The translations under genes were made by a program, and so were the position numbers. Under the pieces are notes generated by a model. That model ran no database searches, was not told where the DNA came from, and saw only the letters and a list, made by a program, of their open reading frames with translations. A DNA stretch of 33,038 nt from Fuchsiella alkaliacetigena (GTDB lineage Bacteria > Bacillota > Halanaerobiia > Halobacteroidales > Acetohalobiaceae), in assembly GCF_023227765.1 (NCBI RefSeq), contig NZ_JALKBZ010000030.1, positions 1-33,038 of the forward strand. Reading direction: 5' to 3'. Positions within the stretch are counted from its first letter, which is position 1. Each line of letters starts with the position of its first letter. Positions 1 through 9,900 of this stretch are shown here, in pieces.

Positions 1-75
1 CATTTTTTAAATTCAAACTGAGTATAAGAAATAAGATTGAGTTTTAAAATAAAATTTATTCATGCGATTGCCCTG

Positions 76-87
76 GGGGGCGTCACA
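76..87 (+). repeat. Transposon-end-like motif, copy 1
   Basis: The 12-mer GGGGGCGTCACA occurs here and twice more in the window: on the reverse strand at 26810-26821 and on the forward strand at 30937-30948. At the second site it lies just upstream of a transposase fragment, so it probably marks an insertion-sequence end or leader. No transposase coding is visible beside this copy, which looks like a leftover. Confidence 0.45.
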
Positions 88-174
88 ATCTTTAGGGAAT
101 AAAATTATTAAAAAGTTAAAAAAGCAGTGTAAAGAAGATAATATCGAATATTAATCTAAAATATGATGATATGG

Positions 175-204
175 CTTTTCCCCTAAATCAAATGTGGGGG
201 GAAG
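175..204 (+). other. RNA hairpin candidate upstream of broken small gene
   Basis: CTTTTCCCC (175-183) can pair with GGGGGGAAG (196-204) over nine positions, two of them G-U, leaving a 12-nt loop. It lies about 30 bases ahead of the ribosome binding site of the broken small gene at 246. It is not followed by a U tract, so a leader structure is more likely than a terminator. Confidence 0.3.
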
Positions 205-245
205 ACAAGCTTATAAATTTCAAGCTTAATTAAGGAGGAAGAGTA

Positions 246-500
246 GATGCCAGATGAAAGATGAAAGAGAAGATATTAGGAACTTTCCAGATGAGGATAG
301 AAGACAGGCTTTCTTTAGCGGTTGGACAGCTGCGGTAAAACGGTAATCTATATAAAAGTGTTAGAGAGAAAAAAACACATCAGAATATGGGTAATTTATT
401 TGGCTGGATTTATGGAGAGTAGTCTAGAGAATTTAAGCTTGCTACTTGGGATCGTTATGTATCTACTATAGATAATAGTATTAAAAGAAATGATAAATAG
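246..500 (+). pseudogene. Broken small gene of unknown function (three lesions)
   Basis: A strong ribosome binding site (AAGGAGG, about 233-239) precedes ATG 246. Reading is broken three times. First, the 7-mer AGATGAA is duplicated in tandem (252-265); removing one copy restores the frame. Second, one extra base near 341 shifts the frame. Third, a TAG at 420-422 interrupts the last third. Read through these lesions, the product would be a roughly 80-residue soluble protein. It would contain FFSGWTAAVKGNLYKSV, then GNLFGWIYGE, then FKLATWDRYVSTIDNSI, ending at TAG 498-500. The family was not recognised. It lies directly upstream of mcrB on the same strand, and its stop overlaps the candidate mcrBC promoter. 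It may be a lost companion gene, but that is inference. Confidence 0.55.
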
Positions 501-531
501 ACAGTAAGTGTCCACCATTATATATTATAAT
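498..531 (+). promoter_or_regulatory. Candidate promoter for mcrBC
   Basis: TAGACA (498-503) lies 17 bases ahead of TATATT (521-526), giving sigma-A-like -35 and -10 boxes. An alternative -10, TATAAT, sits at 526-531. The mcrB start is about 60 bases downstream. The -35 overlaps the stop codon of the upstream broken gene. This rests on sequence match only. Confidence 0.4.
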
Positions 532-592
532 CTTATTAGAGACTAGCTGAAGAATTGAATTATAAAAAGATACTTTTAAGGAGGGGATTTTG

Positions 593-2638
593 ATGGAAGA
601 TTTAAGCTTTTTAATTTCGAAATTTGAAGAGAAGTTTGATGATAGCTTATTTATTGAGAAAGACAAGTTAAGAAAGGAATTTGTAGACAAGTTTCCTTTG
701 GAAGAAATAAAAGACTTATCTATTGAACAGTATGCATTAGGTCTTGAAAATAAAGAGGAAAGTTTAAGCTGGTGGATTGAGTATAATACTAATGAATTAG
801 GTAGTATAAAGGGTGGCAATGCTGGTAAACATAAAGTTTATTTTAGCCCAAAATATAATAAATGGATATATCCTGAAGAATTTAGTGATCAAAATGAAGC
901 TTGGCAACAGTTGAGACAGGAAATTTATGATTTTTTGATAAAATTTAAGAATGGAGAATATCAACCTGTAGATGATAGTAAAATTATTTCCGGAATGAAA
1001 GCAGCAAGAAGTAAATTATTATATATGTATTTTCCAGATAGAGTTTTGCCTATGTTCAAATTAGAAGATATCAGAGAGGTTTTAAGGTATTTTGACTATC
1101 AGGAAGAGGACTATCGAAATTTTGATATTACTCAGGCTAATTTAGAGCTTAAAAAAGTCATGGATAATAAGGAAGAATTCAAAGGATGGAATGGACAAAA
1201 ATTCATGAGATTTGTTTATACAATGATCCTTGATGATTATGATCATTATAAAATTGCTCCTGGCGATGATGCTAAATACTGGGAAGATTGTTTGGAAAAT
1301 AATTATATTTGTATTGGATGGGATAAAATAGGAGACTTAAATAACTTTGTAGACTATAATGAATTTAAGTATAAATTTCAAGAAATATATGAATATGATA
1401 AGAGTAAAGCTACAGAAAAAGCAAATGAAGTTTGGACTTTCTTTTCTTTACAGCCTGGGGATATTGTTATAGCTAATAAGGGTACAAATGAAGTAGTTGG
1501 AATAGGTGAGGTAACTGATAAAGGTTATTCATATAATGAAGACAGAAAGGAATATAAGCATACAGTTGGTGTAGAATGGAAAGAAGATTTTGAAGCTAAA
1601 ACTATATCTAAACAAAACTACTGGGCTTTTAAGACAGTTTATGAAGTTAGTGAAGACTTATATAAAGAAATAGTAGAGGAAGATCAAAATAATAATGAAG
1701 TTACTAATAAAGTTATTGTAAAAACTTTTACAAATAATGAAAAGAAACTTTTTAATCGAATAGATAAGAATTTGCATAGAAAAGGGAATATCATCCTATA
1801 TGGCCCTCCAGGCACTGGAAAGACTTATATGACTATGAGATATTTAGAGTGGAAAGAGGAAGACTCTGATTTTAAGAATCAGGTGGAATTTTGTACTTTT
1901 CATCCTTCTTTTGCTTATGAAGATTTTATTGAAGGTTATAAACCATACAGTGAAGGTGGACAACCTGTATTTAAATTACAAGATGGTATTTTCAAAAGTC
2001 TTTGCAAAAGAGCAGTAGAGGCCAATAATAAGGATGAAAACTTTTATTTGATAATTGATGAAATAAACAGAGGTGATGTACCTAAAATATTTGGAGAGAT
2101 GATAACTTTAATTGAAAAGGATAAACGAGGAATGGGGCTTATTCTCTCACAAAGTAAAGAGGAATTTTATGTTCCAGATAATGTTTATATAATTGCTACT
2201 ATGAATACTTCAGATAAAAGTATTAAGATGATGGATGCTGCTTTAAAAAGGAGATTTGCTTTTATAGAATGTATGCCTAATTATGAGCTGATTGGTGAGG
2301 AAATTGAGAAATTAGGACTGTCACCTAAAGATATCTTAATACAATTAAATAAGTCTTTAAGGAGAATTGAAGATAGAGAAAAGCAAATCGGTCATGCTTA
2401 CTTTATGAAAGAGGACAGGCAAATAGAAACAATAACTGAGCTTAAAGAAGTCTATATCTATGAAATTATCCCTCTAATTTCTGAATACTGTTTTAATGAT
2501 TATAGGAAAATGGCTGAAATAATTGGAGAAGAGTTTGTTGATGAAGAGAGCGAAGAATTGAAAGATGAATTAATTAATGGGGTGGAGGATTATTTTGCTG
2601 ATGTAATCTTGAAAAAATTTGGTGGAGAAAATGTTTAG
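593..2638 (+). CDS. mcrB: McrB-type AAA+ GTPase with EVE/PUA-like reader domain
   Basis: This is the NTP-driven, DNA-recognising subunit of a McrBC modification-dependent restriction system, which cuts foreign DNA carrying modified cytosines. Residues 1-215 form a helical N-terminal region containing KLLYMYFPDRVLPMF. Residues ~218-365 resemble an EVE/PUA-like domain (WEDCLENNYICIGW; later LQPGDIVIANKG), a fold known to read modified bases. The AAA+ module follows: Walker A GPPGTGKT with K410, Walker B IIDEINRG with D489/E490, and MNTSDKS at 537-543, close to the McrB signature MNTADRS. ATG 593 is preferred over TTG 590 because it sits six bases after AGGAGGGG. It overlaps mcrC by 8 bp, indicating translational coupling. 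The family call is firm; the substrate modification is not known. Confidence 0.93.
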   Translation: MEDLSFLISKFEEKFDDSLFIEKDKLRKEFVDKFPLEEIKDLSIEQYALGLENKEESLSWWIEYNTNELGSIKGGNAGKHKVYFSPKYNKWIYPEEFSDQNEAWQQLRQEIYDFLIKFKNGEYQPVDDSKIISGMKAARSKLLYMYFPDRVLPMFKLEDIREVLRYFDYQEEDYRNFDITQANLELKKVMDNKEEFKGWNGQKFMRFVYTMILDDYDHYKIAPGDDAKYWEDCLENNYICIGWDKIGDLNNFVDYNEFKYKFQEIYEYDKSKATEKANEVWTFFSLQPGDIVIANKGTNEVVGIGEVTDKGYSYNEDRKEYKHTVGVEWKEDFEAKTISKQNYWAFKTVYEVSEDLYKEIVEEDQNNNEVTNKVIVKTFTNNEKKLFNRIDKNLHRKGNIILYGPPGTGKTYMTMRYLEWKEEDSDFKNQVEFCTFHPSFAYEDFIEGYKPYSEGGQPVFKLQDGIFKSLCKRAVEANNKDENFYLIIDEINRGDVPKIFGEMITLIEKDKRGMGLILSQSKEEFYVPDNVYIIATMNTSDKSIKMMDAALKRRFAFIECMPNYELIGEEIEKLGLSPKDILIQLNKSLRRIEDREKQIGHAYFMKEDRQIETITELKEVYIYEIIPLISEYCFNDYRKMAEIIGEEFVDEESEELKDELINGVEDYFADVILKKFGGENV

Positions 2639-3917
2639 AATTGATCTAGTTGAATATGAGACTAGTGGAGTAATAGATAAGGAGCTTATCAATGAGGCTG
2701 ATAGGATTTTTTTAAGCAAATTACAGTATGATAACAAGAATTCACAAGGACCAAAGATTATAATTAGAGAAGAGCAAGCGGGAGTATATTTTACAGCTAA
2801 AAATTTTGTAGGAGTAATTAAATTAAGTCAGGTACAAATTAATATTTTTCCTAGATTTGATGGAAGTTTCTCTAGCTTAATTCAAATGATATTATTTTGC
2901 AATGGGATGAATTATGAATATTATCAGAAAGATATCCAATCGACAGAAGATAATCTTAATCTTTCCGAGATAATAGTTGAATTTTTGCTTGGAGAAGTTA
3001 GGAATATTACTGAACGTGGTTTATTTAAGGAATATGTGAAATATAATAGAAACTTAAAAGTTGTTCGGGGTAGAATTAATATTAGAAAACAACTGACTAA
3101 TAATTTTTTGCGTGGGGATATAATTAATTGCAATTTTGAAGAACTGGATACAGATGTAGTTGAAAATAAAATTATATTGAAAGCACTTAATATAGCTAAA
3201 AGAATTACTAAAAATAGAGATCTCTTAAAAGAAGTTAATAAGTATCAAGCTATATTTAAGCAGTTTTGCAGTGAACTTAAAAAGAATGAAGTTCCTGATA
3301 TTAAATATCATAGGCTTAATTCTTACTATGAGGAAGCACACTTATATTCAAAACTTATAATCGAGAACATAGGTACTGAAAACATATACACTGGAAAAAA
3401 CAGTTCAAGTTATTCTCTACTAGTGAATATAAATGATCTTTTTGAGGAGTTCGTTGCTCAGCTTTTTATTAAGTATTTAAGCAATAAGTATCAAATTAAG
3501 GCTCAGAAGAGAATAACAGATGCTATTGTTGATAAAAATTCGAATCGTTATAGAGATATAATACCTGATCTTTATTTTAAAAATAGGAAAACAGATGAAG
3601 TGATTATTGTTGATATGAAAAATAAGGACTATGGAGAAAAGAAAATCCAAAATAAAGATATATATCAATTATCTTTTTATGGAATGTATTTTTATGATAT
3701 GTTTGGTGATAATTCTAATTTATTAATCATTTATCCTAATTATAGAAACAGCTTTAATAAAGAAAGTAAACTTCAATTAAATACATATCAAACTAGGGAT
3801 AATTCTCCTTATATAAGAGTAAAAGGAATTGATATAAATATGTTCCTAGATCTACTTAAGAATGAAATTAAAAATAGAGAAAAAATTATAAAAAAGTTAG
3901 ATGCTATTTTGATATAA
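2631..3917 (+). CDS. mcrC: McrC-type endonuclease subunit
   Basis: This is the nuclease partner of McrB; in the family it docks on the McrB ring and cuts DNA after NTP-driven translocation. A PD-(D/E)xK site is visible: P-D313 in IIPDLYF, then D328-M-K330 in IIVDMKNK, followed by a conserved IYQLSFYGMYF helix. The N-terminal part (NFVGVIKLSQVQINIFPRF) matches the usual McrC N-terminal fold, and about 429 residues is a normal length for stand-alone McrC. ATG 2631 is chosen over the TTG at 2619 because GGTGGAG lies four bases upstream. The start overlaps the mcrB stop (ATGTTTAG), so the pair is co-translated. No damage is seen, so the system is probably active. Confidence 0.92.
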   Translation: MFRIDLVEYETSGVIDKELINEADRIFLSKLQYDNKNSQGPKIIIREEQAGVYFTAKNFVGVIKLSQVQINIFPRFDGSFSSLIQMILFCNGMNYEYYQKDIQSTEDNLNLSEIIVEFLLGEVRNITERGLFKEYVKYNRNLKVVRGRINIRKQLTNNFLRGDIINCNFEELDTDVVENKIILKALNIAKRITKNRDLLKEVNKYQAIFKQFCSELKKNEVPDIKYHRLNSYYEEAHLYSKLIIENIGTENIYTGKNSSSYSLLVNINDLFEEFVAQLFIKYLSNKYQIKAQKRITDAIVDKNSNRYRDIIPDLYFKNRKTDEVIIVDMKNKDYGEKKIQNKDIYQLSFYGMYFYDMFGDNSNLLIIYPNYRNSFNKESKLQLNTYQTRDNSPYIRVKGIDINMFLDLLKNEIKNREKIIKKLDAILI

Positions 3918-3981
3918 TTAATATTTTTAGCAACTTAAATTTGACGATTACTAAGCTATTACTGCGAAAGGGGAGATATAT

Positions 3982-6933
3982 TTGGCTAAAAAATTAATTT
4001 ACAGCGATGTCAATCCTTTAGAGGAAATCAGCACAGATTATTACTTAAACTCCTCAAAAGAGTTATTATGTATAGCTCCTTATTATCAAATGAAATCTAC
4101 TATTAGAGATAAATTACTAAACTCGAAAGCTAAGCAAGCTGTAATGATAAATAATATTGTTTCTATAGATCAAATGTTTAGAAATCTTTATTATCAAGTT
4201 AGTGATAGTTATCAGATCATAGCTAATAATCAGCTCCAATACTTGCTTAGAGAGCAGTTAAAAGCAAAAGAGTATAACTACTTCAATACTAACTCCGTAG
4301 ACTATCTGATTGAATTTATCAATAATGTAGATAGTGCTGGTATAGACTTAAGAAAAGTTAAAGTCACTCCGACTGTTTTAAAAGAGATCCAACAGATATA
4401 TACAGACCTTAAAGATACCTTAGATGAACTAGGCTTTATTACTAAGTGGCAGTCCTATCAAAAACTGTTAGAGGAAGTAACTTCGGCTGACTTTACTTAT
4501 TTGTATCCTAGTGTAAAAGAACTCTTCTTAGATAGACTATATATCATTAGACAAGTTGAATTAGAATTGATTATTAAACTTTCTAATTGGGTAGAGGAGA
4601 CAACGATTTTACTAGACTATCATCCTGAAAAAGAAAAGTTATTTGGAAATCTTGATCTGGTAGTTGAGCGGTTAAGAGAGGAAGGGTTTATAGCTGAGGA
4701 TAGAACTGTCGATGATAACCCACTAATTAAAGAGCTTTTTACAAATCAGATTAAAGATGATAAATATAAGTGGGAAGATCACTTAGAAAATAGCTTAGGT
4801 ATAATAACAGCTACTAAGCCTACTCAAGAATTAAATAAGGTTGCTCAAAAGTGCAAAGAGTTAGCTTTACGGGGAGTTAATCTGGATAAGGTTGCTATTG
4901 CTTTTTCTAAGCCTAGCCAATACTTACCTCATTTAGCTCGAATATTTAATAACTATAATCTGCCTTATAACCAGCAAGTAGGGATGCCTTTAATCTCTTC
5001 GCCAGTAATTAGAGCTTTAGATGAATTGGTAGACATTTTAGCTGGAGATTTTGATGCTAAACAGCTATTAGCAGTAGTTGATAATAACTTCATTGATCTT
5101 AATAATCAAGAGCCGATAATAAATACTTTAGAAGATATATTAAAAGAGGTTAGATTTGAACTAACAGGGGTTAGGCTAATTGATGAACTAAAAAAGCAAA
5201 TCGAAGCTATAGAGCTTGAAGCTGATCAAGATAAGCAAATCAAAAAGGTTTTAGCTAGCATTGAAGGTCTTTTAGCAGATATTGAGTTAACAGCAAAGAT
5301 GAGCTGGATAGAGTTTGGAAAAGAACTAAGCGAAGTATTAGAGCAAATCAACTTCGGCAGAGAAGTAGGCTTATTTGAAAATGAAAAGCTTTTAGCTGCC
5401 TGGGAAGGCCTACAAGATGTAATTGAGAGTTTAAGTAGAGTCTTTAAACAGGAGAGATCAGTTAAGGAATGGTTGCAACTATTAAAAGAAATATTAGCAA
5501 GTGAGAACTATAACTTGCCAGCAAGTAAAGGAGTTAAGATAACAGGAAACTTAGAACTGCGAGTTGGAGATTATGATTATATATTTTTAGCCGGTATGAA
5601 CTATAATCAGTTCCCTGTCCTCAATCAAAATCCCTTAAATAAATACTTGCCCAAATTAGGAGTTACTAAAGCAGATGAACAGATCAAAAGTAGGTATATC
5701 TTTATGAATCACCTGCTAGCTGCCAATAGCCAAACCTTTATTAGCTATGCTAAATCTAAAGGAGAAGAAGAGCCTTTACCTACTCCTTATTTACAAGAAC
5801 TATTTAGAGTAGTTGACCAAGCAGAGATTGAGAGTTTTGAGAGTTCAACTCAGGAAGAATTCTACTCAATAAAGGACTTACAAAAGTATCTAGGAGCTAG
5901 TTTGAGTGATAGACAGTCAATTATACTAAAAGATGATTATAACTGTTTAGAGAAGCTTTCAAAGAAGTTTAAGTTACTTCATAACCGCAGCTGTGAAAGT
6001 CTGAGAGCCTATCAAGGCAGGTTAACAAGTGAAGATAACTTAAGCTGGCTAAAAAATAGATTCAATGATCAATATAATTATACAGCCTACTTTTTAGAAA
6101 GTTATCTTAGCTGTCCCTTTGAGTTTTTATTTGCAGAGATCTTTGAAATCAGTGATTTAGAGCTGCCAGAAGAACCTCATCCAATGGAAAGGGGAAGCTT
6201 TATTCATCAGGTATTGGAAGAGTTTCACCAGAGAGCAGGCTTTAATCAGATTAATGAAGATAACTATAAGCAGGCTTATCAGCTATTAATTGAAGTTATT
6301 AAAGAAAATATAGAAGAACACTCCTTATTTAATTCTAATTTTTATTGGCAGACAGAAGCTCAAAAGTATTTACAAGGTGAAGAACTAGGCTTAGTTTTTG
6401 AGAAGTTTTTAGAAAATGAAAAATCTCCTACATTACATAGAAAGATTACTTTAGATGGCTTTGTAGTTAAGGAAACAGAATGGGAGTTTAATTCTTTAGA
6501 ATTGATAGCAGGTTATAAATTTAGCGGTCGTATTGATCGGATAGATTATAATCCTAAGACAGAGTGTCTAGGAGTAATTGATTATAAGAGCGGAAAAGTG
6601 AGCAATAAAAGATTAGCCAATAATCCAATCCAAATCCCTCTTTATCTACTGGCAGTTGAAGAAACTTTCGAGGGTAAAGTTAGTTTCGGTAGTTATTACG
6701 GCTTAAAACCTAAAGATATGATTGGACATAAAAAAGTAGTACCTAGTGCTGATATTCGTAAAGCTGAAGATCTGCTTGAAAATGAATGTTATCAAGCTGA
6801 CTTAGAAGAGACTAAAAGATTAATTAAAGAAGCTATCGAGGGAATTAGAAATGGCTACTTTATTTTAGGTGAAGAGGATCGCAGCTGTAACTATTGCCAG
6901 TGTCAGCTTATTTGTCGGAAGGAGGAAGTATAA
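3982..6933 (+). CDS. addB: AddB/RexB-type nuclease subunit
   Basis: This is the second subunit of the AddAB (RexAB) helicase-nuclease, which resects double-strand DNA ends for RecA loading and degrades unprotected linear DNA such as phage DNA. The C-terminal RecB-like nuclease shows D852 (GRIDRID) and D867-Y-K869 (GVIDYKSGK). Four cysteines fit the AddB iron-sulphur cluster: C711 (SYLSCPFEF), then C969-x2-C972-x5-C978. The N-terminal region, where AddB has a P-loop, reads LLCIAPYYQMKSTIRDK and shows no GxxGxGKS/T. It is therefore closer to the ATPase-lacking RexB form and is shorter (983 aa) than typical Firmicutes AddB (~1,150). TTG 3982 follows GGGGAG by a normal spacing. Its stop abuts the addA start. 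Confidence 0.88.
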   Translation: MAKKLIYSDVNPLEEISTDYYLNSSKELLCIAPYYQMKSTIRDKLLNSKAKQAVMINNIVSIDQMFRNLYYQVSDSYQIIANNQLQYLLREQLKAKEYNYFNTNSVDYLIEFINNVDSAGIDLRKVKVTPTVLKEIQQIYTDLKDTLDELGFITKWQSYQKLLEEVTSADFTYLYPSVKELFLDRLYIIRQVELELIIKLSNWVEETTILLDYHPEKEKLFGNLDLVVERLREEGFIAEDRTVDDNPLIKELFTNQIKDDKYKWEDHLENSLGIITATKPTQELNKVAQKCKELALRGVNLDKVAIAFSKPSQYLPHLARIFNNYNLPYNQQVGMPLISSPVIRALDELVDILAGDFDAKQLLAVVDNNFIDLNNQEPIINTLEDILKEVRFELTGVRLIDELKKQIEAIELEADQDKQIKKVLASIEGLLADIELTAKMSWIEFGKELSEVLEQINFGREVGLFENEKLLAAWEGLQDVIESLSRVFKQERSVKEWLQLLKEILASENYNLPASKGVKITGNLELRVGDYDYIFLAGMNYNQFPVLNQNPLNKYLPKLGVTKADEQIKSRYIFMNHLLAANSQTFISYAKSKGEEEPLPTPYLQELFRVVDQAEIESFESSTQEEFYSIKDLQKYLGASLSDRQSIILKDDYNCLEKLSKKFKLLHNRSCESLRAYQGRLTSEDNLSWLKNRFNDQYNYTAYFLESYLSCPFEFLFAEIFEISDLELPEEPHPMERGSFIHQVLEEFHQRAGFNQINEDNYKQAYQLLIEVIKENIEEHSLFNSNFYWQTEAQKYLQGEELGLVFEKFLENEKSPTLHRKITLDGFVVKETEWEFNSLELIAGYKFSGRIDRIDYNPKTECLGVIDYKSGKVSNKRLANNPIQIPLYLLAVEETFEGKVSFGSYYGLKPKDMIGHKKVVPSADIRKAEDLLENECYQADLEETKRLIKEAIEGIRNGYFILGEEDRSCNYCQCQLICRKEEV

Positions 6934-9900
6934 ATGTCGCCAGAGATTAGAGGAATTGATTTTACTGAGGCTCAGTATAAAGCAGTAAAAACCTTAGATC
7001 AAAACTTAGCCATTAATGCTGGGGCTGGAACAGGGAAAACTCGAGTTTTAACGGAACGCTATTTAGAAATTCTTCTAACTCCCTTTGAAGAAGGCGGGTT
7101 AATGTATCAAAAAGATGCTTTAGAGAAGATAATAGCTATCACTTTTACTCGCAAAGCAACTAGCGAGATGAAAGAGCGAATTAGAGAAAGGTTAGAAAAA
7201 TATTTGACTGAAAATGATTTAGCCCCCCAAGAAGAAGAGTGGGTTTTATATATCATAGATAATTTAGCTAAAAGCAGGATATCAACCTTTCACTCGTTTT
7301 GTAAGGATATTTTAAAAAGTAATTTCTTTAAAGCAGGGATTGATGCTAATTTTAAGATTCTAGAAGGAATTGAAAAGCAAAGATTAGCAGAAAAAGCAAT
7401 TATAAATACTCTAGATAAGATCAGAAATGACGAAGAACATCAGTTATATCAATGTTTATGGAGGCTAACTTATACTTATGATAAAGATGAATTAGTTAGT
7501 ATCTTAACTGAAATGTTGAATAATAGGAATAGATTAAGTTCTCTTAGCGACCAAGAGGACTTAACTGATTTAATCCATAACCTTATTATTAAAGTTATTC
7601 AAGACTACTTAACTGACTCAAATATAAAGGAGAAGGTTAATCAATTAGCTGCTTATACTCCAGTCGAAGACTCCGATGGTGTTCAGGTAGTTAAAAATAT
7701 TCTCAAGCTCTATGATAGGCTAAATTCAACTTTGAAAAGTTACTCAACGAATGAAACTGAAGAAAATAAGCTTAAGTTAATAGAGCTGCATTTTAAATTT
7801 ATGCACTGTTTTTATAACTTCGAAAAAGATAAGAACTTAAGTATTTATAGAGCAATGAAAGCTGCTCATTGGGAGGGAGGGAATGAAAGTAAAAAAGCAG
7901 TTAATAGCTTACATAAAGAGTTAAGAGGATTAGTTTTGGACTTAACTCCCTTTCAAGATGGCCAACCTTTAGTTGTAGCTGCCGATGATAAAACTAAAGA
8001 AGCTGAATCATTAAAACTACTGTTAGCAGTATATCAACTAGTAAAGTCTGAATATGACAACTTAAAAGCCCAAGAAGGAGCCCTTGACTTCTTAGATTTA
8101 GAGGAGAAGGTAATTAAACTTTTTAAAGAAGACTATCAACTAGTAGAACAGTTAAGAGAAGAGATCCAATTTATGATGATTGATGAGATGCAGGATAATA
8201 ACTATATTCAGTGGGATATTATTCAACCTTTATTAACTACCGATCCCGAATATCAGCACTTAGCTAAAGGAAAGTTGTTTATAGTCGGCGATCCAAAACA
8301 GTCTATTTATGGCTTTAGAAGAGCAGATGTAAGAATTTTTAATCACGTTGTAGAAGAGATAGAGGCCAGCTCTGATTTTGATAATCTAATTAAGTTAAAG
8401 AATAACTTTAGGTCTAACCAAGGGATTATCGATTTTGTTAATACCATCTTCCCGCAAATAATGAAGAATGAGAGCGAATACGATGTCAGTTACGAAAATT
8501 TAATCTGTAGTAGACATGTCAACTCTCCAAGTGAGGTTAAAGAAAATGCTAAATCACATATAGAAGTCTTAGTTACTCCTAAGCAGGGTTCAGATGATGA
8601 ATATAGTAATGCCCAATATGAAGCTTATACAATAGCAGCTAAAATAGATTGGCTGGTTAATGAATCTGATCAGAAGATAGTAGGAAAAGATCAGCTAACT
8701 CCTGTTAATTACGGTGATATAGCTATCTTGATGCGTAGCAGAAGTAGGCTTAAAGAGTATGAAAAGGCTTTAGATGAATATGGAATTGATTATCAAACAG
8801 TAGACGGGAGAGGTTTTTATCAAAATCAAGAGATCTATGATATTTATTTAGCTCTTAAAAGCTTAATTTATCCTGAGGATGACTTAAATACCTTTGGACT
8901 AATGAGAAGCCCTTTATTTTGTTTAAGTGACGATGAATTATTTAGTCTTAAGGTTGATAGCAAAGAAAAAGGCTTTTCTAAAGAATCACTACTGCGTAGA
9001 GTCTTTGCAGAGTATAGTCAAATTAAAAACGTTTTTGCTAAATGGCTAGAGCTTAAAGACAAAGTGAGCATAGATGTACTTATTGAAACTATTTTAACTG
9101 ACTGTGGAGCCTTTGCTAGTTACCTAGCAGGAGCTAAAGGTAAACAGAGATTAGCTAATATAGAAAAGTTAATCCAAGAGGCAGCGGAATTTAGCTACCA
9201 GCAAAACGGCAGCTTGTATCAGTTTGTTAAAGAGCTAGCAGACTTAATTGAGAATGAAACAGCTCAAGCAGCTGGTGAAATCACAGAAGCAGATTTAGAT
9301 AACAAAGTAAAGTTAATGACCGTTCACGCCTCTAAAGGTAAAGAATTTCCGGTAGTTTTCTTAGCTAATATGAATTCGAGAGGTCGTAATCAAACTAGTA
9401 AAGTTTTAGGTGATAATTTAGCCCAAACAGACTGTCTAGGAGTTAAATACTATGATCAAAACTTAGTAGAGCAGGAAAGCAAGTTTTATGGAATCTTAAA
9501 AGATCAGTTGAAAGAGAAAGAAAGAATGGAAGAAAAGAGAATCTTTTATGTGGCGGTAACTAGAACTCAGGACTTTCTATTCTTATCAGGAACCGTCAGT
9601 AAAGATAGAACTAAACTCAATAAAAGCTTTAAATGGCTTTTAAAAGATGGACTAGACTATGATCTTAAAAACTTTCTAAGTAGTACAGATTATAGAGATA
9701 AAATAACTAGAGCCTGTGCTGATCGAGAATTGGAGGTGAATATTACTGAAAGCCAAGTAGATATTGATCTTGATAAAACTCAATTAGAGTTTGAAGAAAT
9801 AGCACAAGACTTTGAAGTTAAAACTCTTATAGCTGACCCTAAATTTGATAAGGAGGTTAAAACACCTTCGCAATTAACAGCTGAAAAATTATCATCGCAG

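Noticed and set aside
481-819. 112-codon reverse-strand frame over the start of mcrB
   Set aside because: It overlaps the well-supported mcrB start. Its Ser/Phe/Leu/Asn-rich composition is typical of antisense to AT-rich coding DNA.
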